Assembly (NCBI RefSeq): GCF_046630445.1
Contig: NC_092343.1
Location: 137,013,501 to 137,077,500, forward strand
DNA from: Rutidosis leptorrhynchoides
Taxonomy: Eukaryota > Streptophyta > Magnoliopsida > Asterales > Asteraceae
Direction of reading: 5' to 3'
Length of the DNA: 64,000 nt
The position numbers were made by a program, and so were the translations under genes. Below the pieces are notes generated by a model. It ran no database searches. It was not told the origin of the DNA and worked only from the letters and a program-made list of their open reading frames with translations. Positions 1 through 11,146 of the stretch are shown here, piece after piece; within the stretch, counting starts at the first letter, position 1; every line of letters starts with the position of its first letter.

Positions 1-2859
1 ATATCTCATTTGATATAATAAACAATGGGTTAACAACATTTAACAATATCGTTAACCTAAAGGTTCCAAAACAACATTTACATGTAACGACTAACGATGA
101 CTTAACGACTCAGTTAAAATGTATATACATGTAGTGTTTTAATATGTATTCATACACTTTTTAAAGACTTCAAGACACTTATCAAAATACTTCTACTTAA
201 CAAAAATGCTTACAATTACATCCTCGTTCAGTTTCATCAATAATTCTACTCGTATGCACCCGTATTCGTACTCGTACAATACACAGCTTTTAGATGTATG
301 TACTATTGGTATATACACTCTAATGATCAGCTCTTAGCAGCCCATGTGAGTCAAATAACACATGTGGGAACCATCATTTTGAAACTAGCATGAAATATCT
401 CATAAAATTACAAAAATATGAGTAATCATTCATGACTTATTTACATGAAAACAAAATTACACATCCTTTATATCTAATCCATATACCAACGATCAAAAAC
501 ACCTAAAAACACTTTAATTCTTCAATTTTCTTCATCTAAGTGATCTCTCTCAAGTTCTATCTTCAAGTTCTAAGTGTTCTTCATAAATTCCATAAGTATA
601 GTTTCATAAAAATCAAGAATACTTTCAAGTTTGCAAGTCTACTTCCAAGCTTTCTAATCCATTCCAAGTAATCATCTAAGATCAAGGAACCTTTGTTATT
701 TACAGTAGGTTATCTTTCTAATTCAAGGTAATATTCATATTCAAACTTTGATTCAATTTCTACAACTATAACAATCTTATTTCAAGTGAAAATCTTACTT
801 GAACTGTTTTCGTGTCATGATTCTGCTTCAAGAACTTTCAAGCCATCCAAGGATCCTTTGAAGCTAGATCCATTTTACTCATTTCCAGTAGCTTTATCCA
901 GAAAACTTGAGGTAGTAATGATGTTCATAATATCATTCGATTCATACATATAAAGCTATCTTATTCGAAGGTTTAAACTTGAAATTACTAGAACATAGTT
1001 TAGTTAATTCTAAACTTGTTCGTAAACAAAAGTTAATCCTTCTAACTTGACTTTTAAAATCAACTAAACACATGTTCTATATCTATATGATATTCTAACT
1101 TAATGATTTAAAACCTGGAAACACGATGAACACCATAAAACCGGATACACGCCGTCGTAGTAACACCGCGGGCTGTTTTGGTTTAGTTAATTAAAAACTA
1201 TGTTAAACTTTGATTTAAAAGTTGTTCTTCTGAGAAAATGATCTTTCTTATGAACATGAAACTATATCCAAAAATCATGGTTAAACTCAAAGTGGAAGTA
1301 TGCTTTCTAAAATGGGCATCTAGACGTCGTTCTTTCGACTGAAATGACTACCTTTACAAAAACAACTTGTAACTTATATTTCTGACTATAAACCTATATT
1401 TTTTCTGTTTAGATTCATAAAATAGAGTTCAATATGAAACCATAGCAATTTGATTCACTCAAAACGGATTTAAAATGAAGAAGTTATGGGTAAAACAAGA
1501 TTGGATATTTTTGATCTTTTTAGCTACGGGAAATGTTTAACAAATCATATCCTAGCTAACTTATATTGTATTATACATGTATTCTAATATATTATGTAAT
1601 CTTGGGATACCATAGACAAGTATGCAAATGTTTTGACATATCATATCGACCCATCTATATATATTATTTGGAACAACCATAGACACTCTATATGCAGTAA
1701 TGTTGGAGTTAGCTATACAGGGTTGAGGTTGATTCCAAAAATATATATAGTTTGAGTTGTGATCTAGCCTGAGACGTGTATACACTGGGTCGTGGATTGA
1801 TTCAAGATAATATATATCGATTTATTTCTGTACATCTAACTGTGGACAACTAGTTGTAGGTTACTAACGAGGACAGCTGACTTAATACACTCAAATCTTT
1901 AAAACATAATAAAAATGGGTGTAATTATATTTTGATCATACTTTGATATATATGTACATATTTGTATAGGTTCGTGAATCGATCCGTGGCCAAGTCTTAT
2001 TTCTGAGGAAGGAAATATCCGTGAAAGTGAGTTATAGTCCCACTTTTAAAATCTAATATTTTTGGGATGAGAATACATGCAGGTTTTATAAATGATTTAC
2101 AAAATAGACACAAGTACGTGAAACTATATTCTATGGTTGAATTATCGAAATCGAATATGCCCCTTTTTATTAAGTCTGGTAATCTAAGAATTAGGGAACA
2201 GACACCCTAATTGACGCGAATCCTAAAGATAGATCTATTGGGCCTAACAAACCCCATCCAAAGTACCGGATGCTTTAGTACTTCGAAATTTATATCATAT
2301 CCGGAGGGTATCCCGGAATGATGGGGATATTCTTATATATGCATCTTGTTAATGTCGGTTACCAGGTGTTCACCATATGAATGATTTTTATCTCTATGTA
2401 TGGGATATGTATTGAAATATGAAATCTTGTGGTCTATTGTTACGATTTGATATATATAGGTTAAACCTATAACTCACCAACATTTTTTGTTGACGTTTAA
2501 AGCATGTTTATTCTAAGGTGAATACTAAGAGCTTCTGCTGTTGCATACTAAGATAAGGACAAGATTTGGAGTCTATGTTTGTATGATATTGTGTAAAAAC
2601 TGCATTCAAGAAACATATACGATGTAATATATTTCTATTGTAAACCATTATGTAATGGTTGTGTGTAAACAGTATATTTTAGATTATCATTATTTGATAA
2701 TCTACGTAATGCTTTTGAAATTTTTATTGATAAAATAAAGGTTATGATTGTTTTAAAAATGAATGCAGTCTTTGAAAAATGTCTCATATATAGGTCAAAG
2801 CCTCGCAACGAAATCAATTAATATGGAACGTTTATAATCAATATGAACGGGACATTTCA
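1..2859 (+). repeat. 5' LTR of element A (left part outside window)
   Basis: This matches 27215-30073 of the 3' LTR along its whole length; both stretches are 2859 bp, with scattered substitutions seen by eye. It ends in gggacatttca directly before the primer site. A CT-rich, TATA-preceded stretch near 470-560 is the likely promoter and start region (tttatatcta near 470). Candidate splice signals are a donor near 728, an acceptor at 1969, a donor at 2027 and an acceptor at 2517. It contains no sense coding region longer than about 80 codons; a 77-codon sense ORF that is open in the other copies carries a stop here near 240. Confidence 0.92.
2027..2517 (+). other. Candidate intron inside the LTR leader of A
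   Basis: The donor GTGAGT is at 2027. The acceptor ends at 2517 (tttattctaag; the 3' LTR copy has the stronger tttattctcag), after a branch-point-like ctcac and ttgac. The preceding exon-like block, 1970-2026, begins after acceptor tgtatag. The same arrangement occurs in the LTRs of B, C, D and F. Splicing is inferred, not observed. Confidence 0.5.
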
Positions 2860-2861
2860 GT

Positions 2862-2873
2862 TGGTATCCTAGC
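2862..2873 (+). other. Primer binding site of A
   Basis: TGGTATCCTAGC lies two bases after the LTR end. It matches 10 of 12 positions of the plant initiator-Met tRNA complement TGGTATCAGAGC. D has TGGTATCCGAGC at the same place. Confidence 0.8.
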
Positions 2874-3068
2874 GTTGGTCTTAGAGAACTAGAATTTTGC
2901 ATTAGTGTGTCTTATCGAATTTGTTAGGATGCATTAGTGAGTCTGGACTTCGACCGTGTTTACTTGAAAAATGATTTCTTAACAAATTTTGTTGGAAACT
3001 ATATATTTTTAACATGTGAATATTATGTGATATATTAATCTCTTAACGTGTTTGATATTATGTGATAG

Positions 3069-3605
3069 ATGTCTACCTCTAGAACAAATCCCATTTATTC
3101 ACCTAATAATAATGAAGAGTCGAATATATTTTAGGAAGATTCACAAATTCCCGAAGAGGAACCGGAAGAAGAAGAAAGGGAAGAGGAGGAACCGGAAGAA
3201 GATGAACCAGAAGAGGAGAAATCGGAAGAGGAGGAACCAGAAGAAGAGGTTCCGGAGGAAGAAATATTGATACCTATAGTAAATCGATTAAATAAAAGAA
3301 AATCCTCAACCAACGGACCAAAGTTAATAATGGTCAATGGTGTTTCCGCCAAGGAAGCAAAATGTTGGGAAGATTACCAATTTTTCGATGAATCGGATCC
3401 CGATGGGGATTCCGATGATATTATAGAAATTACCTCGACCCAATTTAATAAAGCGAAAGAAAATAATAAGGGAAAAGGTATACAAATAGAGAAACCCGAT
3501 TCCAACCCCGATGAATTTTATATGTATCGACAACATCCGTATTTCCTAAAATGTAACAATGACCTGGGAACCTCTAAACCACCAGGTTTTTCTAAACCAA
3601 TGTGA
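3069..3605 (+). pseudogene. Acidic accessory ORF of A (pre-gag ORF 1), one stop
   Basis: The frame has 179 codons counting the stop and begins with ATG 3069. The N-terminal third is a run of Glu-Glu-Pro-Glu repeats (roughly residues 23-62), followed by a basic patch NRLNKRK and a mixed C-terminus ending PPGFSKPM. It is homologous to the open D copy (43517-44056) over its length. An in-frame TAG near 3132 replaces the Trp codon of D (IFWEDSQ). No enzymatic motif is visible; the composition suggests a low-complexity, possibly nuclear or protein-binding polypeptide, and its function is unknown. B carries a distant acidic counterpart at 25115-25513, so the ORF is an old part of this lineage. The position between primer site and gag is unusual for Ty3/gypsy. 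Confidence 0.7.
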
Positions 3606-3838
3606 AAAACGACGACTCGCATTAGAGGAACACCATATATTCCTAGAAAATTAGAAAAACGAACCAAGTCAGAAGAAGAAGAAACCAGTGATTCAGATTA
3701 GAGGGTTGTAATCATGTTGTGTATTATATGTATTGTAGTGTGCTTGTACTTTTATGTTCTATGTAAAAATTGCTTGTATTGTTTGTTAATTATCTTTTAC
3801 GAATCTAATCCTTGTCTATTTTACAGTATAAAAACAAA

Positions 3839-4521
3839 ATGGACGTTAAGGGTAGACAACCGAATATTTTAGAAGACTTACCAGAGGATATGATTGAGGA
3901 AATCTTGTCTAGAGTCGGTCAGAATTCATCAGCATATTTATTTATGGCGAAATTAACTTGTCAAACATTTGACAGACTTTCCAGAAATGCCTTAATTTAT
4001 AAAAGGCTTTCCTTTGATAGGTGGGGTATATCACATTGGGGAGACCGTACCGTGTTTTCTTTAAAGCATTAAATGCGGGAAACCCAAATGCAATTTTACA
4101 CTACGGGTTAAGAACCTATTTTGACTCAACATATCCCAACATAGGATTTCGTGAATTAGAAAGAGCTTCTAACATGCAACATAAAGAAGCATGTTATGCT
4201 TATGGGTTAGTGATGTTCACTTCTTACCAAAGTGAGAAAAAGAACATCAGATTGCAGCTTTTAAATAAAACTTTCCCACAAGTGACGGATTCAGTAGTTG
4301 GGGTGAGAAACAAGGTTTTTAGATTACGAGGCTGTTGGACATTACGAAACCCTCATCCTTTTGACGACATTACAACATGCTGCCTAGCTAATGGTCATAA
4401 CGGTTATTTTCCACAAGACCAAGGATGGGAAGTTGTCTTAGTAAAACCAGAATGCATGACTTGTTTCTGGACTTACGAATTACGTGTCTTTATTTCCTTT
4501 GCTGAACAACTTGCGTATTAA
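3839..4521 (+). pseudogene. F-box-like protein gene carried by element A, frameshifted
   Basis: The product starts at ATG 3839; an acceptor-like tctattttacag ends 13 bases upstream. Residues about 9-55 form an F-box (motif DLPEDMIEEILSRVG, later LTCQTF and LSFDRWG), the segment that binds SKP1 in SCF ubiquitin ligases. The rest resembles the Sel1/TPR-like tail of plant F-box proteins of the At1g67623/At2g35280 group (GNPNAIL-YGLR, then EACYAYGLVMF). Relative to the D copy (693 bp), A lacks 7 bp near 4048, which shifts the frame, and 3 bp near 4325, which does not; 693 minus 10 gives exactly the 683 bp seen. Downstream of the shift the frame is open to the shared stop at 4521. This is almost certainly captured host coding sequence now part of the element. 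Family assignment is from memory and needs a profile search. Confidence 0.75.
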
Positions 4522-4691
4522 CTAGTTTTATCTTCAAAACTATCCTGTATCATAGTGTACTATATTTCATGTTATATATAATATAGCAAATTTGTAAGTT
4601 TGAAGAATATTTGTATGTGATATATTATTATAATCAGTTTTTCATATGGAATTGTAGTAGTTGAATTGTATATTAGCTACTAAGTATGAAC

Positions 4692-4705
4692 TTAACGGGT
4701 AGGTA
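4692..4705 (+). other. Internal copy of the polypurine-tract-like motif, upstream of gag
   Basis: TTAACGGGTAGGTA is identical to the 14 bases that immediately precede the 3' LTR (26523-26536). The same internal duplicate occurs before gag in B and D. Confidence 0.55.
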
Positions 4706-4844
4706 GTACCCGAATTTAAACTTATAAAATGCTAATATGAAGAAAAAGCTTTTATAAATGAGTTCATATTATGCTACAAGATACTATTGACTACTCTTAA
4801 TATTCTGTATGATTAAATTGTTCCATTTGACTATTTTGAAGGAA

Positions 4845-6326
4845 ATGACACCGACTACTCGACACACCTTGAATATGAGCGAAGAGGAATTTTGTGCCTT
4901 TCTTGCTTCAAACATAGCCGTAGTACAGACCGCGCTACATACCAAAAATAAATCTGAATCTAGCAATACAGCTAACGGCGCAAGAAATCGTGTAGGATGC
5001 TCCTACAAGGAATTCACTACCTGCAAACCTTCAGAATTTGATGGGACTGAAGAACCAATCGGATTGAAACGGTGGACCGAGAAAGTTGAATCGGTGTTTG
5101 CCATAAGTAAGTGTGCTAAAGGAGACAAAGTGAAGTACGTTACGCATACCTTCATAGGTATTGCGTTAACATGGTGGAATACCTATCTAGAGAAAGTGGG
5201 ACAAGATGTTGCTTACGCGCTACCGTGGTCAGCATTCAAGCACTTGATGATCGAGAAGTACCGTCCTAGAACCGAGGTCAATAAGCTCAATTCAGAACTT
5301 AGAGGGTTACGAACACAGGGATTCGATATTACTTCGTACGAAAGACGATTCACAGAATTGTGCCTATTGTGTCCGAGAGCGTTCGAAGATGAGGAAGAGA
5401 AGATCGACGTGTTTGTGAAAGGGTTACCGGAGAGAATCCAAGAAGATATAAGTTCACACGAGCCTGCCTCCATACAAAAGGCATGTAGAATGGCTCACAA
5501 ACTAGTGAACCAGATTGAGGGAAGAATTAAAGAACAGGCGGCCGAAGAGGCCAACGTGAAGCTAGTCAAAAGAAAGTGGGAGGAAAACGGTGATAAGAGT
5601 CACCAAAACAACAACAATTATCCCAACAAACGTAACATCAATCGCAACTACAACAAATGGCAAAACAACAACAACAACAACTACAACAATCATCCCAACA
5701 ACAATAACAACCGCAACAACAACAACAATCAGAAGCAGCTATGCCAAAGGTGTGAAAAGTATCACTCGGGGTTCTGCACCAAATTTTGCAACAAGTGTAA
5801 AAGAAATGGTCATAGCGCGGCGAAGTGTGAGGTCTACGGACCAGGGGTTAATAGAACAAAAGGAACAAATGGTGTCGGAACGAGTAATGGCGGAGCAAGT
5901 AGTGTCGGAGCAAGTTATGCCAATGTAGTTTGTTATAAATGTGGAAAACCGGGCCACATTATTAGAAATTGCCCGAACCAGGAGAACACGAATGGACAAA
6001 GCCGCGGAAGAGTTTTCAATATTAATGCGGCAGAGGCACAGGAAGACCCGGAGCTTGTTACGGGTACGTTTTTTATTGACAATAAATCTGCTTACGTTCT
6101 ATTTGATTCGGGTGCGGATAGAAGCTATATGAGTAGAGATTTTTGTGCTAAATTAAGTTGTCCATTGACGCCGTTGGATAGTAAATTTTTAATCGAATTA
6201 GCAAATGGTAAATTAATTGCAGCAGATAATATATGTCGGAATCGAGAAATTAAACTGGTTAGCGAAACATTTAAGATTGTTACAAAAATGCAATTCGCAT
6301 TGTACGAGAAGAAGGAAAACCCTTAA
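4845..6326 (+). pseudogene. gag: Gag-protease of element A (open, ends early by frameshift)
   Basis: The start is taken at ATG 4845, since D begins at the equivalent codon. The order is a Gag core (LTWWNTYLEKVG; YERRFTELCLLCP), a linker very rich in Asn from AAC/CAA repeats, a knuckle-like CX2C pair region and a CCHC zinc knuckle (CYKCGKPGHIIRNC), then the aspartic protease with LFDSGADRSYMS. It forms the capsid and would normally continue into pol in one frame. Near 6279, relative to D, about 82 nt are missing between two TTG repeats; this removes the protease segment around IGMDWL and shifts the frame into a stop at 6326. Gag itself is uninterrupted for roughly 400 codons. Confidence 0.88.
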
Positions 6327-8982
6327 TGGTGTACGGAGAAAAGGGCAACACGAAGCTACATCTTATTAGTAATTTGAAGGCACAAAAACTAATAAGAAAA
6401 GGTTGCTATGCTGTTCTATCACACGTCGAGAAAGTATAAACTGAAGAAAAGAGCATCAATGATGTTCCCGTCGCAAAAGAATTTCCCGATGTATTTCCAA
6501 AAGAATTACCAGGATTACCCCCACATCGATCCGTTGAATTTCAAATAGATCTTGTACCAGGAGCTGCACCAATAGCTCGTGCTCCTTACAGACTCGCACC
6601 CAGTGAGATGAAAGAACTGCAAAGCCAACTACAAGAACTATTAGAACGTGGTTTCATTCGACCAAGCACATCACCATGGGGAGCTCCTGTTTTGTTTGTC
6701 AAGAAGAAGGATGGTACATTTAGGTTGTGTATTGACTACAGAGAGTTGAATAAATTTACCATCAAAAACCGTTATCCACTGCCGAGAATTGACGACTTAT
6801 TTGATCAACTACAAGGCTCGTCAGTTTATTTGAAAATCGATTTACATTCTGGATATCATTAAATGCGAGTAAAGGATAATGATATTCCAAAAACAGCTTT
6901 TATGACGCGTTATGGTCATTACGAGTTTATGGTTATGCCGTTTGGATTGACTAACGTACCAGCTGTGTTCATGGACCTTATGAACCGAGTGTGTGGGCCA
7001 TATCTTGACAAGTTTGTCATTGTTTTCATCGATGACATACTTATTTACTCAAAGAATGATCAAGAGCACGAAGGACATTTGAGAAAAATGCTAGAAGTAT
7101 CGAGGAAAGAAAAACTGTACGCTAAGTTTTCAAAGTGTGCATTTTGGTTGGAAGAAGTTCAATTCCTCGGTCACATAGTGAACAAAGAAGGTATCCAGGT
7201 GGACCCGGCAAAGATCGAAACCGTTGAAAAGTGAGAAACCCCAAAAACTTCGAAGCATATACGTCAATTTTTAGGATTGGCTGGTTACTACAGAAGATTC
7301 ATCAAAGATTTCTCCAAAATAGCAAAACCCTTGACTTCATTAACACATAAAGGGAAGAAATTTGAATGGAAGAATGAACAAGAGAAGGCGTTTCAGTTAT
7401 TGAAGAAAAAGCTAACTACGGCACCTATATTGTCATTGCCAGAAGGGAATGATGATTTTGTGATTTATTGTGACGCATCAAAGCAAGGTCTTGGTTGTGT
7501 ATTAATGCAACGAACGAAGGTGATTGCTTATGCGTCTAGACAATTGAAGATTCACGAGCAAAATTATACGATGCATGATTTGAAATTAGGCGCGGTTGTT
7601 TTTGCAATAAAGACTTGGAGGCACTACTTATATAGGGTCAAAAGTATTATATATACCGACCACAAAAGTCTTCAACAGATATTTAATCAGAAACAACTGA
7701 ATATGAGGCAGCGTAGGTGGATTGAATTGTTGAATGATTACGACTTTAAGATTCGTTACCACCCAGGGAAGGCAAATGTGGTAGCCGACGCCTTGAGCAG
7801 AAAGGACAGAGAACCCATTCGAGTAAAATCTATGAATATAATGATTCACAATAACCTTACTACTCAAATAAAGGAGGCGCAACAAGGAGTTTTAAAAGAG
7901 GGAAATTTAAAGGATGAAATACCCAAAGGATCAGAGAAGCATCTTAATATTCGGGAAGACGGAACCCAGTATAGGGCTGAAAGGATTTGGGTACCAAAAT
8001 TTGGAGATATGAGAGAAATGGTACTTAGAGAAGCTCATAAAACCAGATACTCAATACATCCTGGAACGGGGAAGATGAACAAGGATCTCAAGAAACATTT
8101 TTGGTGGCCGGGTATGAAAGCCGATGTTGCTAAATACGTAGGAGAATGTTTGACGTGTTCTAAGGTTAAAGCTGAGCATCAGAAACCATCAGGTCTACTT
8201 CAACAACCCGAAATTCTGGAATGGAAATGGGAAAACATTACCATAGATTTCATCACTAAATTGCCAAGGACTGCAAGTGGCTATGATACTATTTGGGTAA
8301 TAGTTGATCGTCTCACCAAGTCAGTACACTTCCTGCCAATAAGAGAAGATAACAAGATGGAGAAGTTAGCACGACTGTATTTGAAGGAAGTCGTCTCTAG
8401 ACATGGAATACCAATCTCTATTATCTCTGATAGGGATGGCAGATTTATTTCAAGATTCTGGCAGACATTACAGCAAGCATTAGGAACTCGTCTAGACATG
8501 AGTACTGCCTATCATCCACAAACTGATTGGCAGAGCGAAAGGACGATACAAACGCTTGAAAACATGCTACGAGCATGTGTTATTGATTTCGGAAATAGTT
8601 GGGATCGACATCTACCGTTAGCAGAATTTTCCTACAACAATAGCTACCATTCAAGCATTGAGATGGCGCCGTTTGAGGCACTTTATGGTAGAAAGTGCAG
8701 GTCTCTGATTTGTTGGAGTGAAGTGGGAGATAGACATATTACGGGTCCTGAGATAATACAAGAAACTACCGAGAAGATCATCCAAATTCAACAACGGTTG
8801 AAAACCGCCCAAAGTCGACAAAAGAGCTACGCCGACATTAAAAGAAAAGATATAGAATTTGAAATTGGAGAGATTGTCATGCTTAAGGTTGCACCTTGGA
8901 AAGGCGTTGTTCGATTTGGTAAACGAGGGAAATTAGATCCAAGGTATATTGGACCATTCAAGATTATTGATCGGGTCAGACC
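6327..8982 (+). pseudogene. pol: Pol of element A: RT, RNase H, integrase (broken, cut by B)
   Basis: Domains in order: RT with [19 protein letters not shown] and the FIDD catalytic box near 7030; RNase H with [15 protein letters not shown] near 7465 and the TDHKSLQ box; integrase with an HHCC zinc region ([21 protein letters not shown] near 8150), [15 protein letters not shown] near 8428 and the glutamate in WQSERTIQ. Stops interrupt it: TAA near 6438, TAA at 6860-6862 where Gln follows GYH, and TGA 7232-7234 in place of Trp between RT and RNase H. From 7235 it is open until B inserts after agtag at 8983-8987. The last codons continue at 26180. Confidence 0.9.
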
Positions 8983-9326
8983 AGTAGTGTCATAACCCGA
9001 CCTTAACCATAAGGACGAATACAATAACATATGATTTCATCGCGAGGTATTGACCTCTATATGCGACATTTTTCAAAAACTGCATTCGTTTTTACATTAC
9101 AAAGCATAGCTTTTATTACAAATACTAGGTTTAAACAACTTAATAATGATTATCGTTTAGCGATAATCTTAGACTTACAAACTTTACATGTGATAATAAC
9201 AATACGACTTCCAACATATTTTACATTACAAATCCTCCGATATGCAGTTTTATTTTTGACACAAATATGCATACTCAAGATCTTGCTTAAATTCAACATG
9301 TTGCAGCGGAAGCTTTTAGTTATCAC

Positions 9327-9804
9327 CTGAGAATAAACATGCTTAAAACGTCAACATAAAGTTGGTGAGATATAGGTTTAATGCCGGCAGCGTTATAAAT
9401 ATAGACCACAAGATTTCATATATAAACGTTCTAATAAAAATATTCTAAGTTGTTGAGCACTTGATAACCATACTTAACATTTAATCAACGTCGCATATTC
9501 CCTTTATTATGAAATCTTACTACACCGTACCAAGTGTAGTCACCGAAATGAAGTACTGTGTAACCGTTGAATACTGGTCATCCAGTCAGGTTGGGGTTGT
9601 CAGGCCCGATAGATCTATCAACAGGATTCGCGTTTACAATACCTCATGTAAATAGTAGTTACCAAGTTACAAGAAAGTATGCCAGTGGTACAACTCAACG
9701 TAGAATATATATTTTTAATCACTTGTGTCCATAACGTAAATCATAAAATGCATGTATTCTCATCCAGAAATATTTAGAGTTTAAAAGTGGGACTATATAC
9801 TCAC
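9327..9804 (-). other. Candidate intron inside the LTR leader of B
   Basis: On the minus strand the donor GTGAGT is at 9804-9799 and the acceptor TTTATTCTCAG ends at 9327 (478 nt). The upstream exon-like block 9856-9805 follows acceptor TGGTTAG. It is equivalent in order to those in A, C, D and F. Confidence 0.5.
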
Positions 9805-9903
9805 TTTTGTCTTGAAGGTATTTAACTCGACTTGGTCTCCGATAGATATAACAAACCTAACCATATATATAATATATCAACATATTTTCTTTTTAAGTAA
9901 TCG

Positions 9904-9905
<2 letters not shown>

Positions 9906-9989
<84 letters not shown>
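9906..9989. repeat. Compound (CA)n(TA)n microsatellite in the B LTR
   Basis: About 18 CA units run directly into about 24 TA units. Confidence 0.97.
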
Positions 9990-11052
9990 TTTAAATAATT
10001 TTAATATTTTCTTAGTCCGTAGTTAGCAGTCCGATGTTAGTGGTCCACAATTAGTTGCTTAAATAAAATAAATAAAGACCCCATCGTATTCGTATTGATC
10101 AGAATTAATCTCGACCCATGGTACCATGTTGTCAAGTGACGTGTTGCGTACATAAAGTACCGTGTTGTCAAATGACGTGTTGCGTACAATCATGAGGTCT
10201 TATGATTAATCTTCTCGTGTTGTTTACGGGTGGTCCTGAAATATATAAAATCAAATCATAAGTAAATATATATTAAATATTATGTTAATTAGCCAAGATA
10301 TGATTAATCCGATTTTGTCATAATATGATATATTACAGGTCTTGAAGTGTTTTTAAAAATCAAATTAGAAGGATCTATTTAGTTTGCGAACAAGTTTGAA
10401 ATCACTCAAACTATGTTCTTGTTGTTAAAATTTTACAACACAAAATAAGATAGCTATATAAATATGAATCGAATAAGGTTATGAATAAGGTTACTACCTC
10501 AAGTTACTTGGACAAAGCTACTGGAAAAGGTAAGAAAAATCTTGGAATCAAAAGAGTGGTGGAATGGGATTGAAAGATTGGAAGTAATCTCCTTGAAATC
10601 GGATGACTATATTGATACGTTCTTGAGTAGGTAAATGAAGAGAGATTAGGGAGTGAATTAACTTGAAAGAAAATTGGAAATGAAATTGTATGTGTGTGTG
10701 TGCAAAATAGCATGATTATGGGATGGATATATAGGAGATTTAGTTTGTTTTCTTGCACAAAAGTCACACATGAGGTTAAATGGCTGGTTCCCACATGTAA
10801 CATCATGTCTAGTGGCTGATCATTGAAGTTTATTGTTGGTATATACCATTAGTAAATACGTATAGAAGCTGGGTATGATACGGTTACATATACCCTAGAT
10901 ATACTTGTAGAAATTTTGAGGAATCGGAACGAGAATTCAAATATGGACGGGTTTATAACTGTAAAAGAGGCTCAAAACTGGGCTTTTATTTTTGGGTCAA
11001 ACCGGACCAAAATAAAATTTTAAGAACATTTTTAATAAAGCAATGTTAGCTC

Positions 11053-11146
11053 GACCCCAGCCAGGGGCTCTGCCCCTTGGACCCCTCCAGGGGTTGCCAC
11101 CCCTTGGACCCCGCTTATCGGGGGCGCTGCCCCCGAACCCCCGTCA
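11053..11146. repeat. GC-rich cluster of three short hairpins in the B LTR
   Basis: Within very AT-rich LTR, three palindromes occur in a row: aggggctctgcccct, aggggttgccacccct and cgggggcgctgcccccg. The first two are each followed by tggacccc. The cluster is repeated at 25591-25682 in the other LTR. Confidence 0.85.

Noticed and set aside
3131..3352. Ser-rich open frame opposite the acidic ORF of A (and similarly 43785-44090 in D)
   Set aside because: It is the complement of Glu codon repeats (GAA/GAG read as TTC/CTC/TCC); no start context, no independent conservation.
3839..4521. A resident host F-box gene into which an element inserted
   Set aside because: The same ORF sits at the same place between primer site and gag in two independent insertions (A and D), so it travels with the element.
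9031..9330. 99-codon frame in B 3' LTR
   Set aside because: LTR sequence with no protein-like conservation; the homologous stretch in A and D is not open over this length.
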